In this document: positions 1-6,993 of the stretch, piece by piece
Layout: each line of letters begins with the position of its first letter
How positions within the stretch are numbered: position 1 is the stretch's first letter
Assembly: GCA_036655915.1 (NCBI GenBank)
Contig: JAVVPE010000040.1
Location: forward strand, 1 to 13,810
Direction of reading: 5' to 3'
DNA from: JAVWGW01 sp036655915
GTDB taxonomy: Bacteria > Actinomycetota > Coriobacteriia > Coriobacteriales > Eggerthellaceae
DNA: 13,810 nucleotides
Translations under genes and position numbers: made by a program
The notes under the pieces: generated by a model
The model's database searches: none
What the model saw: the letters and a program-made list of their open reading frames with translations, nothing else
What the model was told of the DNA's origin: nothing

Positions 1-233
1 TGCCCTCGTAGTTGGAGTAGTCCAACAAATTGGAAAAGAAATAGCAAAGCAGCACTAGCAGCCAAATACATCAACCTTATCTATGTAGTCAACCGCCTTG
101 AAGTAAGATGCATGAACTCGGTGTAACCAATAACCCCATTCCAGTAGGACCCCCATGCGGAATATCGACTTCATTAAACCCCGGCTTTTCTTTACCAACA
201 GTTTACATACTTGCGGCTTTTATTTGACAAGGG
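1..233. other. AT-richer intergenic stretch, no supported gene
   Basis: This stretch before satA is visibly poorer in G+C than the genes that follow. No frame gives a convincing protein. One + frame is open from base 1 to a stop at 124-126 and another from base 2 to a stop at 56-58; either could be the tail of a gene entering from the left, but neither resembles a family I recognise. On the - strand short hydrophobic or aromatic stretches occur in different frames separated by stops, which could be a decayed membrane gene or chance. CCAGTAGGACC at 141-151 differs by one base from a motif upstream of nagB (10621-10631). No clear terminator hairpin was found. Confidence 0.4.
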
Positions 234-262
234 AAGACAATTTGGAGTGGATGCATTAAAAT
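234..262 (+). promoter_or_regulatory. candidate sigma70-type promoter for satA (distal)
   Basis: AAGACA at 234-239 and TAAAAT at 257-262 are separated by 17 bases, matching the consensus at 4/6 and 5/6 positions. Transcription would start near 269, giving a leader of about 50 bases that contains both palindromes (270-285 and 292-305) ahead of the ribosome binding site. A second candidate promoter lies just downstream, and the sequence alone cannot decide between them. Confidence 0.35.
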
Positions 263-269
263 AGTCAAG

Positions 270-285
270 ATTGGGTAAGACCAAT
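270..285. promoter_or_regulatory. candidate NagR/DasR-like (GntR/HutC) operator upstream of satA
   Basis: ATTGGGTAAGACCAAT has perfect ATTGG...CCAAT arms around a 6-base centre. It matches 13 of 16 positions of the symmetrical form of the operator bound by amino-sugar repressors of the GntR/HutC type (NagR of Bacillus, DasR of Streptomyces; core TGGTCTAGACCA). The place is right for a sugar-responsive repressor: next to the satA start and overlapping or just below the candidate promoters. Binding is inferred from motif similarity only. The decamer GTAAGACCAA within it recurs upstream of nagB. Confidence 0.4.
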
Positions 286-300
286 AACTAATGTTATATA
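271..300 (+). promoter_or_regulatory. candidate extended -10 promoter for satA (proximal)
   Basis: TTGGGT at 271-276 is followed after 18 bases by TATATA at 295-300, preceded by TGT, an extended -10 arrangement. A start near 307 would leave a very short leader in which the Shine-Dalgarno sequence (308-313) begins almost at the first base. It coincides with the two palindromes, so repressor binding would block polymerase directly. It is an alternative to the candidate at 234-262. Confidence 0.3.
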
Positions 301-305
301 TAACA
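292..305. promoter_or_regulatory. 14-bp perfect palindrome, candidate operator
   Basis: TGTTATATATAACA is a perfect inverted repeat ending 13 bases before the satA start codon and covering the proximal -10 candidate. Its centre is 21 bp, about two helical turns, from the centre of the 270-285 palindrome. Short AT-rich palindromes of this kind are typical operators for repressors such as GntR-family proteins, which control nan genes in several bacteria. The binding protein is unknown and not encoded in the window. Confidence 0.4.
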
Positions 306-318
306 CTGGGAGGGAAAT

Positions 319-1917
319 ATGGAAATGAAATCCAGCAAGACCTTAACGCGCCGCACGTTTTTAGCGGGCAGCGCCATCGCCGCAGCATCTATGGGCTTCG
401 GCCTTGTCGGCTGCGGCTCGGGCGACAAGAAGGAAGCGGCTCCCGCAGCCGATAAGGCTGCCACCATTGGGGGCGGCACGCTCACCGCGGCCGTTGCCTA
501 CGAAACCAAGAACTACCTGCCGCCGAACAACTCGTCCGCTTTGGCTGTCGGGTCAAACTGGCATGTTGTTGAAGGCCTCTACGAACTCAACATGTCCACA
601 TTTAAGCCGTTCAACGCGCTTGCCGCGGGCGACCCGACCAAGGTTTCTGAAACTGAATACGAAGTGAAACTGCGCGATGGTGCCAAGTTCTCCGATGGTA
701 CTCCGGTAACCGCCGAAGACGTTGTGGCATCCTACGATCGCACCGTTTCCGCCAAGGGTGCTTTGTACCTGTCGATGCTGTCCTTCATCAAAAGCGTATC
801 CGCCAAAGATGAGGCGACGGTCAAAATCGCGCTTAACCATCCGTTCTCGCTGGTCAAAGAACGTCTGGCGCTTATCAAAGTTGTGCCCACCAAGGCAACT
901 GATGCCGACCTGACCGCCAAGCCTATCGGCTCTGGCCCCTGGGTCTACGATTCCATCAGCGAATCCGAAATCGCATTTTCGCCCAACGCGAACTACAATG
1001 GCGACCATGCAGCAAAAGATAAGGCCATGAAGTGGAGCATCATCAAAGATGACACCGCTCGCACCACCGCCATGCAAGAAGGCACCGTCATGGTCATGGA
1101 AAACGTGCCCGCCGACGTTGCCGACCAGCTGACCGCTGCCGGCGCTACCGTTGAGCCTGTTCAGGGCTTCAACCTGCCCTTCCTCATGTTCAACACCAAG
1201 AAAAAGCCCTTTGACGACAATCGCGTGCGCCAGGCAATCTTCTATGCCATCGACACCGAAAAGTTGATTGCAAACGCCATGTCGGGTATGGCCACTCCGC
1301 TGACCAGCTTCTTGCCTGCAAACCACGCCAACTACAACAAGGCCGCCACGGTGTTCACCTACGACACCGAAAAAGCGAAGTCTCTGTTAAAGGAAGCGGG
1401 CGTCACCGATCTTTCCATCACGCTTGACACGACCGACCATCCTTGGATCAAAGCCTTGTCACCCCAGATCAAAAACGACCTGGAAGCAGCGGGCATCAAA
1501 ACGACGATTCAGGAACAGGCCTCGTCTGCCCTGTACGCCAACCGCACCGATGTGGACGATCCGCAATACGACGTCGCGCTGGCTCCGGGCGATCCTTCCG
1601 TATTTGGCAACGATCCCGACCTGCTGATGAACTGGTGGTACGGCGACAACACCTGGACCCAGAAGCGTACGCAGTGGAAGGGCTCTGACAAGTTCACCGA
1701 ACTGCACAAGCTTATGCAATCCGCCATTGAAACATCGGGCGATGCTCAGCAAAAACTGTGGAACCAGTGCTTCGACCTTTTGGCCGACCAAGTGCCGCTG
1801 TATCCGCTGTTCCACCGCAAGGTTTCTACGGCCTTCTTCGCCGAAAAGCTTGACGCTTATGCGCCCATCGGCACAACGGGCCTTAACTTCATCGATGCTG
1901 CTTCGAAAACTGCCTAA
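319..1917 (+). CDS. satA: Sialic acid ABC transporter, Tat-exported substrate-binding lipoprotein (family 5)
   Basis: This is the extracellular, lipid-anchored binding protein that captures substrate for the permease. The 532-residue product starts with a twin-arginine signal (TRRTFLAG, residues 10-17) followed by a hydrophobic segment and a lipobox LVGC with the acylated cysteine at residue 32, so it should be folded, exported by Tat and anchored in the membrane. The rest is a family-5 (Opp/Dpp-type) binding protein of normal length, with the familiar 'LRDGAKFSDGTPVTAEDV' block near residues 117-134 and 'VRQAIFYAID' near 305. ATG 319 is chosen because GGGAGG (308-313) lies 5 bases upstream. 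Family-5 proteins carry peptides, nickel or sugars. Sialic acid is inferred from the fused permease-ATPase two genes on and the adjoining nanAKE, as in SatA of Haemophilus ducreyi and SiaE of Corynebacterium glutamicum. A terminator follows the gene. Confidence 0.85.
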   Translation: MEMKSSKTLTRRTFLAGSAIAAASMGFGLVGCGSGDKKEAAPAADKAATIGGGTLTAAVAYETKNYLPPNNSSALAVGSNWHVVEGLYELNMSTFKPFNALAAGDPTKVSETEYEVKLRDGAKFSDGTPVTAEDVVASYDRTVSAKGALYLSMLSFIKSVSAKDEATVKIALNHPFSLVKERLALIKVVPTKATDADLTAKPIGSGPWVYDSISESEIAFSPNANYNGDHAAKDKAMKWSIIKDDTARTTAMQEGTVMVMENVPADVADQLTAAGATVEPVQGFNLPFLMFNTKKKPFDDNRVRQAIFYAIDTEKLIANAMSGMATPLTSFLPANHANYNKAATVFTYDTEKAKSLLKEAGVTDLSITLDTTDHPWIKALSPQIKNDLEAAGIKTTIQEQASSALYANRTDVDDPQYDVALAPGDPSVFGNDPDLLMNWWYGDNTWTQKRTQWKGSDKFTELHKLMQSAIETSGDAQQKLWNQCFDLLADQVPLYPLFHRKVSTAFFAEKLDAYAPIGTTGLNFIDAASKTA

Positions 1918-1927
1918 GAAAATGTGC

Positions 1928-1956
1928 GAGACATACGGCGTGCGTCACCGTATAAT
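1928..1956 (+). promoter_or_regulatory. promoter-like element in the satA-satB gap
   Basis: GAGACA (1928-1933), a 17-base spacer and a perfect TATAAT (1951-1956) form a good sigma70-like promoter. Transcription would begin near 1963 and meet the 1976-2010 terminator within about 15 bases, so it would yield either a short RNA of about 45 bases or, on readthrough, mRNA for the permease genes. Confidence 0.4.
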
Positions 1957-1975
1957 AGTTAAGGTTTGAACTTTT

Positions 1976-2010
1976 AACCTGCACCGCACACGCGGTGCAG
2001 GTTTCTTTCT
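1976..2010 (+). terminator. Rho-independent terminator/attenuator between satA and satB
   Basis: A perfect 12-bp stem is formed by AACCTGCACCGC (1976-1987) and GCGGTGCAGGTT (1992-2003) around a 4-base loop, followed by the T-rich tail TTTCTTTCT. Partial termination here would make more binding protein than membrane components, a common arrangement in ABC importers. The stretch just upstream (1958-1966) can pair weakly with the 5' arm of the stem, so a switchable attenuator is possible but not shown. Confidence 0.75.
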
Positions 2011-2018
2011 GGTAAAGC

Positions 2019-2034
2019 GGGCATGAAAATGCCC
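2019..2034 (+). other. small GNRA hairpin ahead of satB
   Basis: GGGCAT (2019-2024) pairs with ATGCCC (2029-2034) across a GAAA tetraloop, a very stable small RNA hairpin. It lies between the terminator and the satB ribosome binding site (2046-2051). It may stabilise the 5' end of processed satBCD mRNA. It has no T-tract and is not itself a terminator. Confidence 0.4.
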
Positions 2035-2056
2035 CTAATTGATGAAGGGGGCTGCG

Positions 2057-3013
2057 GTGAATAATCTTTTCCGATTGATTGGCAATCGGCTGATCGCTTT
2101 GCCCATTATGGTATTAGGCGTCACCATCCTCGTGTTTTTTCTGATGTCGTTTTCTCCTATCGACCCCGCCTATTCGGCGCTGGGCGAAGGGGCATCGCCG
2201 GAAGCCTTGGATGCCTATCGCCAGTTGCACGGCTTAAACGACCCGTGGATCGTTCAATACGGCAACTTTATGGCAGGTCTGTTCCAGGGTAATCTGGGAA
2301 CGTACGGAGCCAACGAATCCTCCGTTGCTGCCAAGATTTCGACGGCACTTCCCATTACCTTGCAACTGACCTTTATGGGGTTGATTATCGCTGTGGTTAT
2401 AGCGCTTGTTCTGGGCATCATTTCGGCGGTGTATCGCGACAAGTGGCCTGACCAGGTTATTCGCGTGTTTTCAATCGCCTGCATTGCCACTCCCTCCTTC
2501 TGGCTTGCGGTGCTTTTGATTCTGCTATTTTCATCGACCATGCACCTGCTTCCGGCCGCCGGGCCCCTGCCCGATTTCTTCGACAACCCCGGCGGTTATA
2601 TGGCGCGCATGGCCATGCCCGCATTCGCGTTGGGCATCCCCGTTGCCGGCCAGCTTACCCGCGTCATCCGCACATCAATGGTGGAAGAACTGGATAAAGA
2701 TTACGTGCGCACCGCCATCGGAGCAGGCATCCCCCGCCCCGTCGTCATCGCGCGCAACGTGTTGCGCAACGCGCTTATCACCCCCGTTACCGTGCTGGGT
2801 CTGCGCATTGGTTATCTTATCGGTGGCGCCGTCGTTATCGAAGTTATCTTCAACCTTCCCGGCATGGGCATGGCTATTTTGCAGGGTGTACAGGAAAACT
2901 TCCCGACCTTGGTGCAGGGCTGCACGCTGACCGTCGCCCTAACCTTCATCTTCATCAACATCGTGGTTGACATGCTCTACATTGTTATCAATCCCCGAAT
3001 CAGGACGGTGTAG
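2057..3013 (+). CDS. satB: Sialic acid ABC transporter permease (DppB/OppB type)
   Basis: This is one of the two transmembrane subunits that form the import channel. The product of 318 residues has the DppB layout: first helix near residues 12-32, a long extracellular loop, then about five more helices. The conserved cytoplasmic 'EAA' loop that contacts the ATPase lies around residues 210-232 (DYVRTAIGAGIP). GTG 2057 is chosen because AAGGGGG (2045-2051) sits 5 bases before it. In-frame TTG 2039 and ATG 2042 lie further up but have no ribosome binding site and would add 5-6 residues before the usual DppB start. Only 4 bases separate its stop from satC, so the two are translated together. Family membership is clear; sialic acid as substrate is inferred from the neighbours. 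Confidence 0.85.
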   Translation: MNNLFRLIGNRLIALPIMVLGVTILVFFLMSFSPIDPAYSALGEGASPEALDAYRQLHGLNDPWIVQYGNFMAGLFQGNLGTYGANESSVAAKISTALPITLQLTFMGLIIAVVIALVLGIISAVYRDKWPDQVIRVFSIACIATPSFWLAVLLILLFSSTMHLLPAAGPLPDFFDNPGGYMARMAMPAFALGIPVAGQLTRVIRTSMVEELDKDYVRTAIGAGIPRPVVIARNVLRNALITPVTVLGLRIGYLIGGAVVIEVIFNLPGMGMAILQGVQENFPTLVQGCTLTVALTFIFINIVVDMLYIVINPRIRTV

Positions 3014-3017
3014 GCCC

Positions 3018-5039
3018 ATGTTTTGGCGTAAATCCCTCACCGAAAAAATGGAGGCGAACCCCGGCAAGGTACACTTCCGCCGCTGGCGTGCCATGAGCAT
3101 CGGTTCGCGTATCTCCCTTGTCATCCTTGTTTTAATTGTTGCTGCGGCAGCGGGGGCCACCTTTGTAGCGCCCCATGATCCGCTGCAAATCTTCACCGCC
3201 CGCCAGGCGCCTTCGGGCGAGTTTTTATTCGGCACCGACGACAAAGGTCGCGACGTTTTATCGCGCATGATCTACGGTGCGCGCTACTCGCTTACCATCG
3301 GCCTGTTTGCAACGGCCTTCGCTTTGGCTTGCGGCTCTATCTTGGGTTCCCTTGCGGCCACTTCGCGCAAAGCTGTTTCTGAAACCATCATGCGCATCAT
3401 GGATGTCATCATGTCTTTCCCGGGCATCGCCTTAGCAGCCGTATTCGTAACGGTGTTTGGCAATTCGCTTCCCTCACTCGTGTTCGCCATCGGCTTTCTG
3501 TATATTCCGCAGATTGCACGCGTGGTGCGCGCGAACGTGGTCAACGAATACGGGCAAGATTACGTTCGTGCCGCCATTGTTTCCGGCGCGCGCGCCCCTT
3601 GGATTTTAGTGAAGCACGTCGTGCGCAACTGCATCGCTCCCGTTATGGTGTTCACCATCGTGTTGGTGGCCGACGCCATCGTATTTGAGGCCTCGCTTTC
3701 CTTCATCAGCGCAGGCATCCCCGAGCCCACCCCCACATGGGGCAACATTTTAGCCGATGCCCGTGCGGGCGTTTTAGCTGGTCGTTGGTGGCAGGCGATG
3801 TTCCCCGGCCTGGCTATTATGATCACCGTTTTGTGCCTGAATATCTTATCGGAAGGCATGACCGACGCCATGGCTGCCGCCCCCAAGGCTCCCGTTAAGG
3901 CAAGCGATTCCAACGTGCTTGCCCAGCGCGAAGCCGATAAATTGGTAGCCGACCCCAGCTTGGCCTATGCAACCCAGGCCGAATCGCTAAAGCGCCGCTT
4001 GGCCGAACTGAAAGCCACCGAACTGACGCGCAGCGATCGCTTTGAAGCCGACACATCGGTCGAGCCTATTTTGCTCGTGAAAGATTTGAGCATCCAATTC
4101 CCCCGCCACGGCGCAGTCGATATCATCGACCACATCAGCTTCGTGGTGCGCCCCCGCCAAACGATGGGCCTTGTGGGCGAATCCGGCTGCGGCAAATCAA
4201 TCACCGCCTTGGCCATCATGGGGCTGCTTGACCCCAAGGCCACCATTGACACGGGCGAGATTCTTTACCAGGGGCAAGATTTGCTGAAAATGACCGACAA
4301 GCAGCGCAATGCCCTGCGTGGCAAAGATATTGCCATGGTGTATCAAGATGCGCTTTCGTCGCTTAACCCTTCCATGCTTATCAAATCGCAAATGAAGCAG
4401 CTGACCCGCCGCGGTGGAACACGCACGGCCGAAGACCTGCTTGAACTGGTGGGTCTTGATCCCCAGCGCACGCTGGGATCCTACCCCCACGAACTCTCCG
4501 GCGGCCAGCGCCAGCGCGTGCTGATAGCCATGGCGCTTACCCGCGACCCCAAGCTTATCATCTGCGACGAACCCACCACCGCCCTTGACGTGACGGTGCA
4601 AAAGCAGGTTATCGATCTGCTTAACCGCCTGCAAAAAGAACTGGGCTTCGCCATGGTGTTTGTTAGCCACGACCTTGCCCTGGTGGCCGAAGTGGCCAAT
4701 TCCATCACGGTCATGTATGCCGGTCAAGTGGTGGAACAAGGACCCGTGCGCGACATCATGTGCTACCCCATCCACGAATACACCCGCGGTCTTTTGGGTT
4801 CGGTGCTTTCCATCGAAGCGAAATCCGACCGCCTGCATCAGGTGCCCGGATCCGTGCCCAGCCCGAAAGACTTTGCCCCGGGCGACCGCTTCGCACCGCG
4901 CTCAAGCCACTTCAACGTTGCCTCAAGCGTGCGCCCCGTTATCAAGCGCTACAAAAATTCCGACCACTACTATGCCGAACTTCCCGATGAGGAATTACAG
5001 AGGGTCGACCTTACGCCCTATGATGGAGGCGAACAATGA
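3018..5039 (+). CDS. satC: Sialic acid ABC transporter, fused permease and ATPase
   Basis: The 673-residue product joins two subunits that are separate in most Opp/Dpp importers. Residues 1-285 form a DppC-type permease, with first helix 32-50, the signature FGTDDKGRDVLSRMIYG (71-87) and an EAA loop at 181-202. Residues 290-345 are a charged, probably helical linker. Residues 350-673 form a DppD-type ATPase with Walker A GESGCGKS (387-394), LSGGQ (493-497), Walker B LIICDE (513-518) and H-loop His551, so it should hydrolyse ATP. This fusion is the layout of SatC and SiaG in characterised sialic acid importers, the main reason for calling the substrate. ATG 3018 fits best; its ribosome binding site is weak (AGG close by), suggesting coupling to satB. 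No stop or shift interrupts the junction. Its TGA overlaps the satD ATG by 4 bases (5036-5039). Confidence 0.85.
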   Translation: MFWRKSLTEKMEANPGKVHFRRWRAMSIGSRISLVILVLIVAAAAGATFVAPHDPLQIFTARQAPSGEFLFGTDDKGRDVLSRMIYGARYSLTIGLFATAFALACGSILGSLAATSRKAVSETIMRIMDVIMSFPGIALAAVFVTVFGNSLPSLVFAIGFLYIPQIARVVRANVVNEYGQDYVRAAIVSGARAPWILVKHVVRNCIAPVMVFTIVLVADAIVFEASLSFISAGIPEPTPTWGNILADARAGVLAGRWWQAMFPGLAIMITVLCLNILSEGMTDAMAAAPKAPVKASDSNVLAQREADKLVADPSLAYATQAESLKRRLAELKATELTRSDRFEADTSVEPILLVKDLSIQFPRHGAVDIIDHISFVVRPRQTMGLVGESGCGKSITALAIMGLLDPKATIDTGEILYQGQDLLKMTDKQRNALRGKDIAMVYQDALSSLNPSMLIKSQMKQLTRRGGTRTAEDLLELVGLDPQRTLGSYPHELSGGQRQRVLIAMALTRDPKLIICDEPTTALDVTVQKQVIDLLNRLQKELGFAMVFVSHDLALVAEVANSITVMYAGQVVEQGPVRDIMCYPIHEYTRGLLGSVLSIEAKSDRLHQVPGSVPSPKDFAPGDRFAPRSSHFNVASSVRPVIKRYKNSDHYYAELPDEELQRVDLTPYDGGEQ

Positions 5040-5875
5040 GCGAACAAGCACCCGTCACGCAAGCGACCAGCGAAGAGCCCATCATCTTTCTTGATGACGT
5101 TCATGTGATGTTCAAAACGCGCACCGGATCGCTTTTGCACCCCACCAAGGTACATGCGGTGCAAGGCCTTACCTTGAAGCTGATGCCCGGTGAAACAATC
5201 GGCATCGTCGGTGAATCGGGCTGCGGAAAATCGACCACCGCCAACATGATCTGCGGCCTGCAAACCCCCACTACGGGCAGGGTTTTCTTCAAGGGGCACG
5301 ATGTTACGAAGCGCACCGCCGCCCAAAGGCGCGTTATCGGCCGCGTGGTTTCGGTTGTTTTCCAAGACCCGGCCACAGCGCTCAACGCCCGCATGAGCGT
5401 GCGCGACCAGCTTATGGATCCCATGAAAGTGCACCGTATCGGTTCAAAAAGCGAATGCGAAGCGCGCACGCGGGATTTGATTGAAATGGTAGGCCTGCCC
5501 ACTTCCGTGCTCAACGCCTTGCCGGGGCAACTTTCCGGCGGCCAGCGCCAACGCGTCGCCATCGCGCGTGCCCTAGCCCTTTCACCCGACGCCATCATTG
5601 CTGATGAGCCCACTTCCGCGCTGGACGTTTCGGTGCGCGCGCAGATTTTGAATCTGCTGACCGATCTGAAGCGTGATTTAGGGCTGTCCATGGTGTTTAT
5701 CAGCCACGACATTCAAACGGTGCGCTATATTTCTGATCGCATCATCGTTATGAACAAAGGCAAAGCCGTCGAAGAAGGCCCGGCGGCACAAGTGTTTGAT
5801 AACCCGCAAGACGATTACACCAAGATATTGCTAGGTGCATCGCCTTCGCTGCTGCACCCCGAATCGCAAAGGTAA
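5036..5875 (+). CDS. satD: Sialic acid ABC transporter ATP-binding protein (DppF/OppF type)
   Basis: This is the second cytoplasmic ATPase of the importer, expected to pair with the ATPase half of satC. The 279-residue product carries Walker A GESGCGKST (59-67), a Q-loop with FQD (109-111), LSGGQ (166-170), Walker B AIIADE (186-191) and H-loop His224, all intact. The C-terminal part, with a DDYTKILLGASPSL block, is typical of the OppF/DppF group that binds peptide- and sugar-family-5 transporters. ATG 5036 is supported by GGAGG at 5025-5029, 6 bases upstream, and by the ATGA overlap with satC. A strong terminator follows within 6 bases of the stop, marking the end of the transporter unit. Confidence 0.87.
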   Translation: MSEQAPVTQATSEEPIIFLDDVHVMFKTRTGSLLHPTKVHAVQGLTLKLMPGETIGIVGESGCGKSTTANMICGLQTPTTGRVFFKGHDVTKRTAAQRRVIGRVVSVVFQDPATALNARMSVRDQLMDPMKVHRIGSKSECEARTRDLIEMVGLPTSVLNALPGQLSGGQRQRVAIARALALSPDAIIADEPTSALDVSVRAQILNLLTDLKRDLGLSMVFISHDIQTVRYISDRIIVMNKGKAVEEGPAAQVFDNPQDDYTKILLGASPSLLHPESQR

Positions 5876-5880
5876 TGTGC

Positions 5881-5916
5881 ACGAAAAACGCTCCTTTTGC
5901 GAGGGGCGTTTTTCGT
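5881..5916 (+). terminator. Rho-independent terminator after satD
   Basis: ACGAAAAACGCTCC (5881-5894) pairs with GGGGCGTTTTTCGT (5903-5916), a 14-bp stem with a single G-U pair and an 8-base loop. The U-run falls in the 3' arm of the stem and the A-run in the 5' arm, as in bidirectional terminators. It separates the transporter transcript from nanAKE, whose -35 box begins 2 bases later. Confidence 0.75.
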
Positions 5917-5917
5917 C

Positions 5918-5946
5918 TTGACGAACCTTGCCCCAAACTCTATAGT
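5918..5946 (+). promoter_or_regulatory. nanAKE promoter
   Basis: TTGACG (5918-5923), an exact 17-base spacer and TATAGT (5941-5946) each match the sigma70 consensus at 5 of 6 positions. This is the best promoter in the window. Transcription should start near 5953, about 50 bases before nanA. Together with the terminator just upstream it makes nanAKE independent of the transporter operon. Confidence 0.65.
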
Positions 5947-5968
5947 TGCTCACGTTTTAGTTGCTCAC
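5943..5968. repeat. tandem repeat at the nanA promoter, candidate operator
   Basis: TAGTTGCTCAC occurs at 5943-5953 and again at 5958-5968, a 15-bp period. The first copy covers part of the -10 box and the start site; the second lies in the early leader. It may be a direct-repeat operator or a small slippage duplication. It does not resemble the palindromes upstream of satA. Confidence 0.5.
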
Positions 5969-6002
5969 ACTTTATATTCACTTCAAGACAAAGGCTTACA
6001 AC

Positions 6003-6947
6003 ATGACTGATCTTAGCTTTCGCGGCGTCATCCCCCCCGTTATCGTTCCCTTAACTCAGGATCGCCAGCTCGATGTTGCCTCATTCGAGCGTTCCATAAA
6101 CCGCATGATCGATGCGGGCGTACACGGCCTGTTCTTCTTGGGATCAAGCGGCGAAGTGGCTTTCCTCAACGACGACCAGCGCTACGAACTTTTGGCGCAG
6201 GCGGTGCGCATCGTTGACGGCCGCGTGCCCGTGCTTGCCGGCATCATCGACATGGAAACGGAACGCGTGATTGCGCAGGCCAAACGCACCGAGCTTTGCG
6301 GCGTGGATGCGCTTGTGGCCACCGCCCCCTTCTATGCCCTGGGCGGCCCCAAGGAAAACGAGCGCCACTTCCGCAAGATTCGCGAAGTGACCGAATTGCC
6401 GCTGTTTGCCTACGACCTGCCGGTGTGCGTGCACACCAAGCTTGACCCCACCATGTTGGTGCGCCTGGGATCCGATGGCGTTATCGATGGCGTGAAAGAT
6501 TCTTCGGGCGACGATGTGTCCTTCCGCTTCCTGTGCCTGGAAAACGAAGATGCCGGCAACCCGCTAACACTTTTGACCGGCCATGAAGTTGTGGTCGACG
6601 GTGCCTACTTGGGCGGCGCCCACGGATCGGTGCCCGGCCTGGCCAACATTGACCCGGCAAGCTACGTGCGCCAATGGGATGCCTTCCAGGCCAAAGATTG
6701 GGATGTCGTGCGCGCCGAACAAGATCACCTTGCGCGCCTTATGTTCATGACGCGCGGCGTTAAGGCAACCGTAGGCTTTGGTGCCGGCGTCGGCGCCTTC
6801 AAAACGGCGCTGTGGCAACTGGGTGTATTTGACACCAACCAAATGCGCGAGCCTGTTCAGGCGCTTATTGGCGACGATGTGGAAGAAATCGTTGCGGTGC
6901 TCAAACGCTCCGGCATGATGGATGCCGCTGCCGCTGTGCGCTCTTAA
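6003..6947 (+). CDS. nanA: N-acetylneuraminate lyase
   Basis: NanA splits N-acetylneuraminate into N-acetylmannosamine and pyruvate, the first cytoplasmic step after uptake. The 314-residue product is a TIM barrel of the DHDPS/NAL family: GSSGE (47-51) binds the pyruvate carboxylate, Tyr138 (in FAYDLP) is the catalytic tyrosine, and Lys165 (in GVKDSSGD) forms the Schiff base. The GSSGE and VKDSSG motifs and the overall reading resemble the actinobacterial lyase of Corynebacterium glutamicum more than E. coli NanA. The same family includes dihydrodipicolinate synthase of lysine synthesis, but adjacency to nanK and nanE argues strongly for the lyase. ATG 6003 is preceded by a modest AAGG (5991-5994); a TTG at 5961 would add 14 unlikely residues. 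The gene has its own promoter and a 46-base gap to nanK. Confidence 0.87.
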   Translation: MTDLSFRGVIPPVIVPLTQDRQLDVASFERSINRMIDAGVHGLFFLGSSGEVAFLNDDQRYELLAQAVRIVDGRVPVLAGIIDMETERVIAQAKRTELCGVDALVATAPFYALGGPKENERHFRKIREVTELPLFAYDLPVCVHTKLDPTMLVRLGSDGVIDGVKDSSGDDVSFRFLCLENEDAGNPLTLLTGHEVVVDGAYLGGAHGSVPGLANIDPASYVRQWDAFQAKDWDVVRAEQDHLARLMFMTRGVKATVGFGAGVGAFKTALWQLGVFDTNQMREPVQALIGDDVEEIVAVLKRSGMMDAAAAVRS

Positions 6948-6993
6948 ACTCACGCCGTCACACCACGCTATCAGGAAGGGAAACCGCGCCCCT

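Noticed and set aside
1..126. + strand frame open from the window edge to a stop at 124-126
   Set aside because: About 41 codons with no family resemblance in lower-GC sequence; a competing frame is open to 58. Neither can be supported.
553..1326. 257-codon open frame on the - strand inside satA
   Set aside because: It is antisense to a well-supported binding protein, has no family features, and follows from the codon bias of the + strand gene.
4197..4838. 213-codon open frame on the - strand across the satC ATPase domain
   Set aside because: The + strand carries intact Walker, signature and H-loop motifs; the antisense product is histidine-rich and unlike a real protein.
5101..5712. 203-codon open frame on the - strand inside satD
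   Set aside because: Antisense shadow of a conserved ATPase; no ribosome binding site or recognisable motif.
319..5875. Transporter as an oligopeptide, dipeptide or nickel importer
   Set aside because: The families fit, but the permease-ATPase fusion and the adjoining nanAKE favour sialic acid. Kept only as a residual possibility.
5946..5977. A second promoter (TTGCTC with TTTATA) within the nanA leader
   Set aside because: Spacing is 19-20 bases and the -35 is poor; the TTGACG-17-TATAGT element is far better.
6003..6947. nanA as dihydrodipicolinate synthase for lysine synthesis
   Set aside because: Same fold and Schiff-base lysine, but it shares a promoter unit with nanK and nanE and reads like the actinobacterial lyase.
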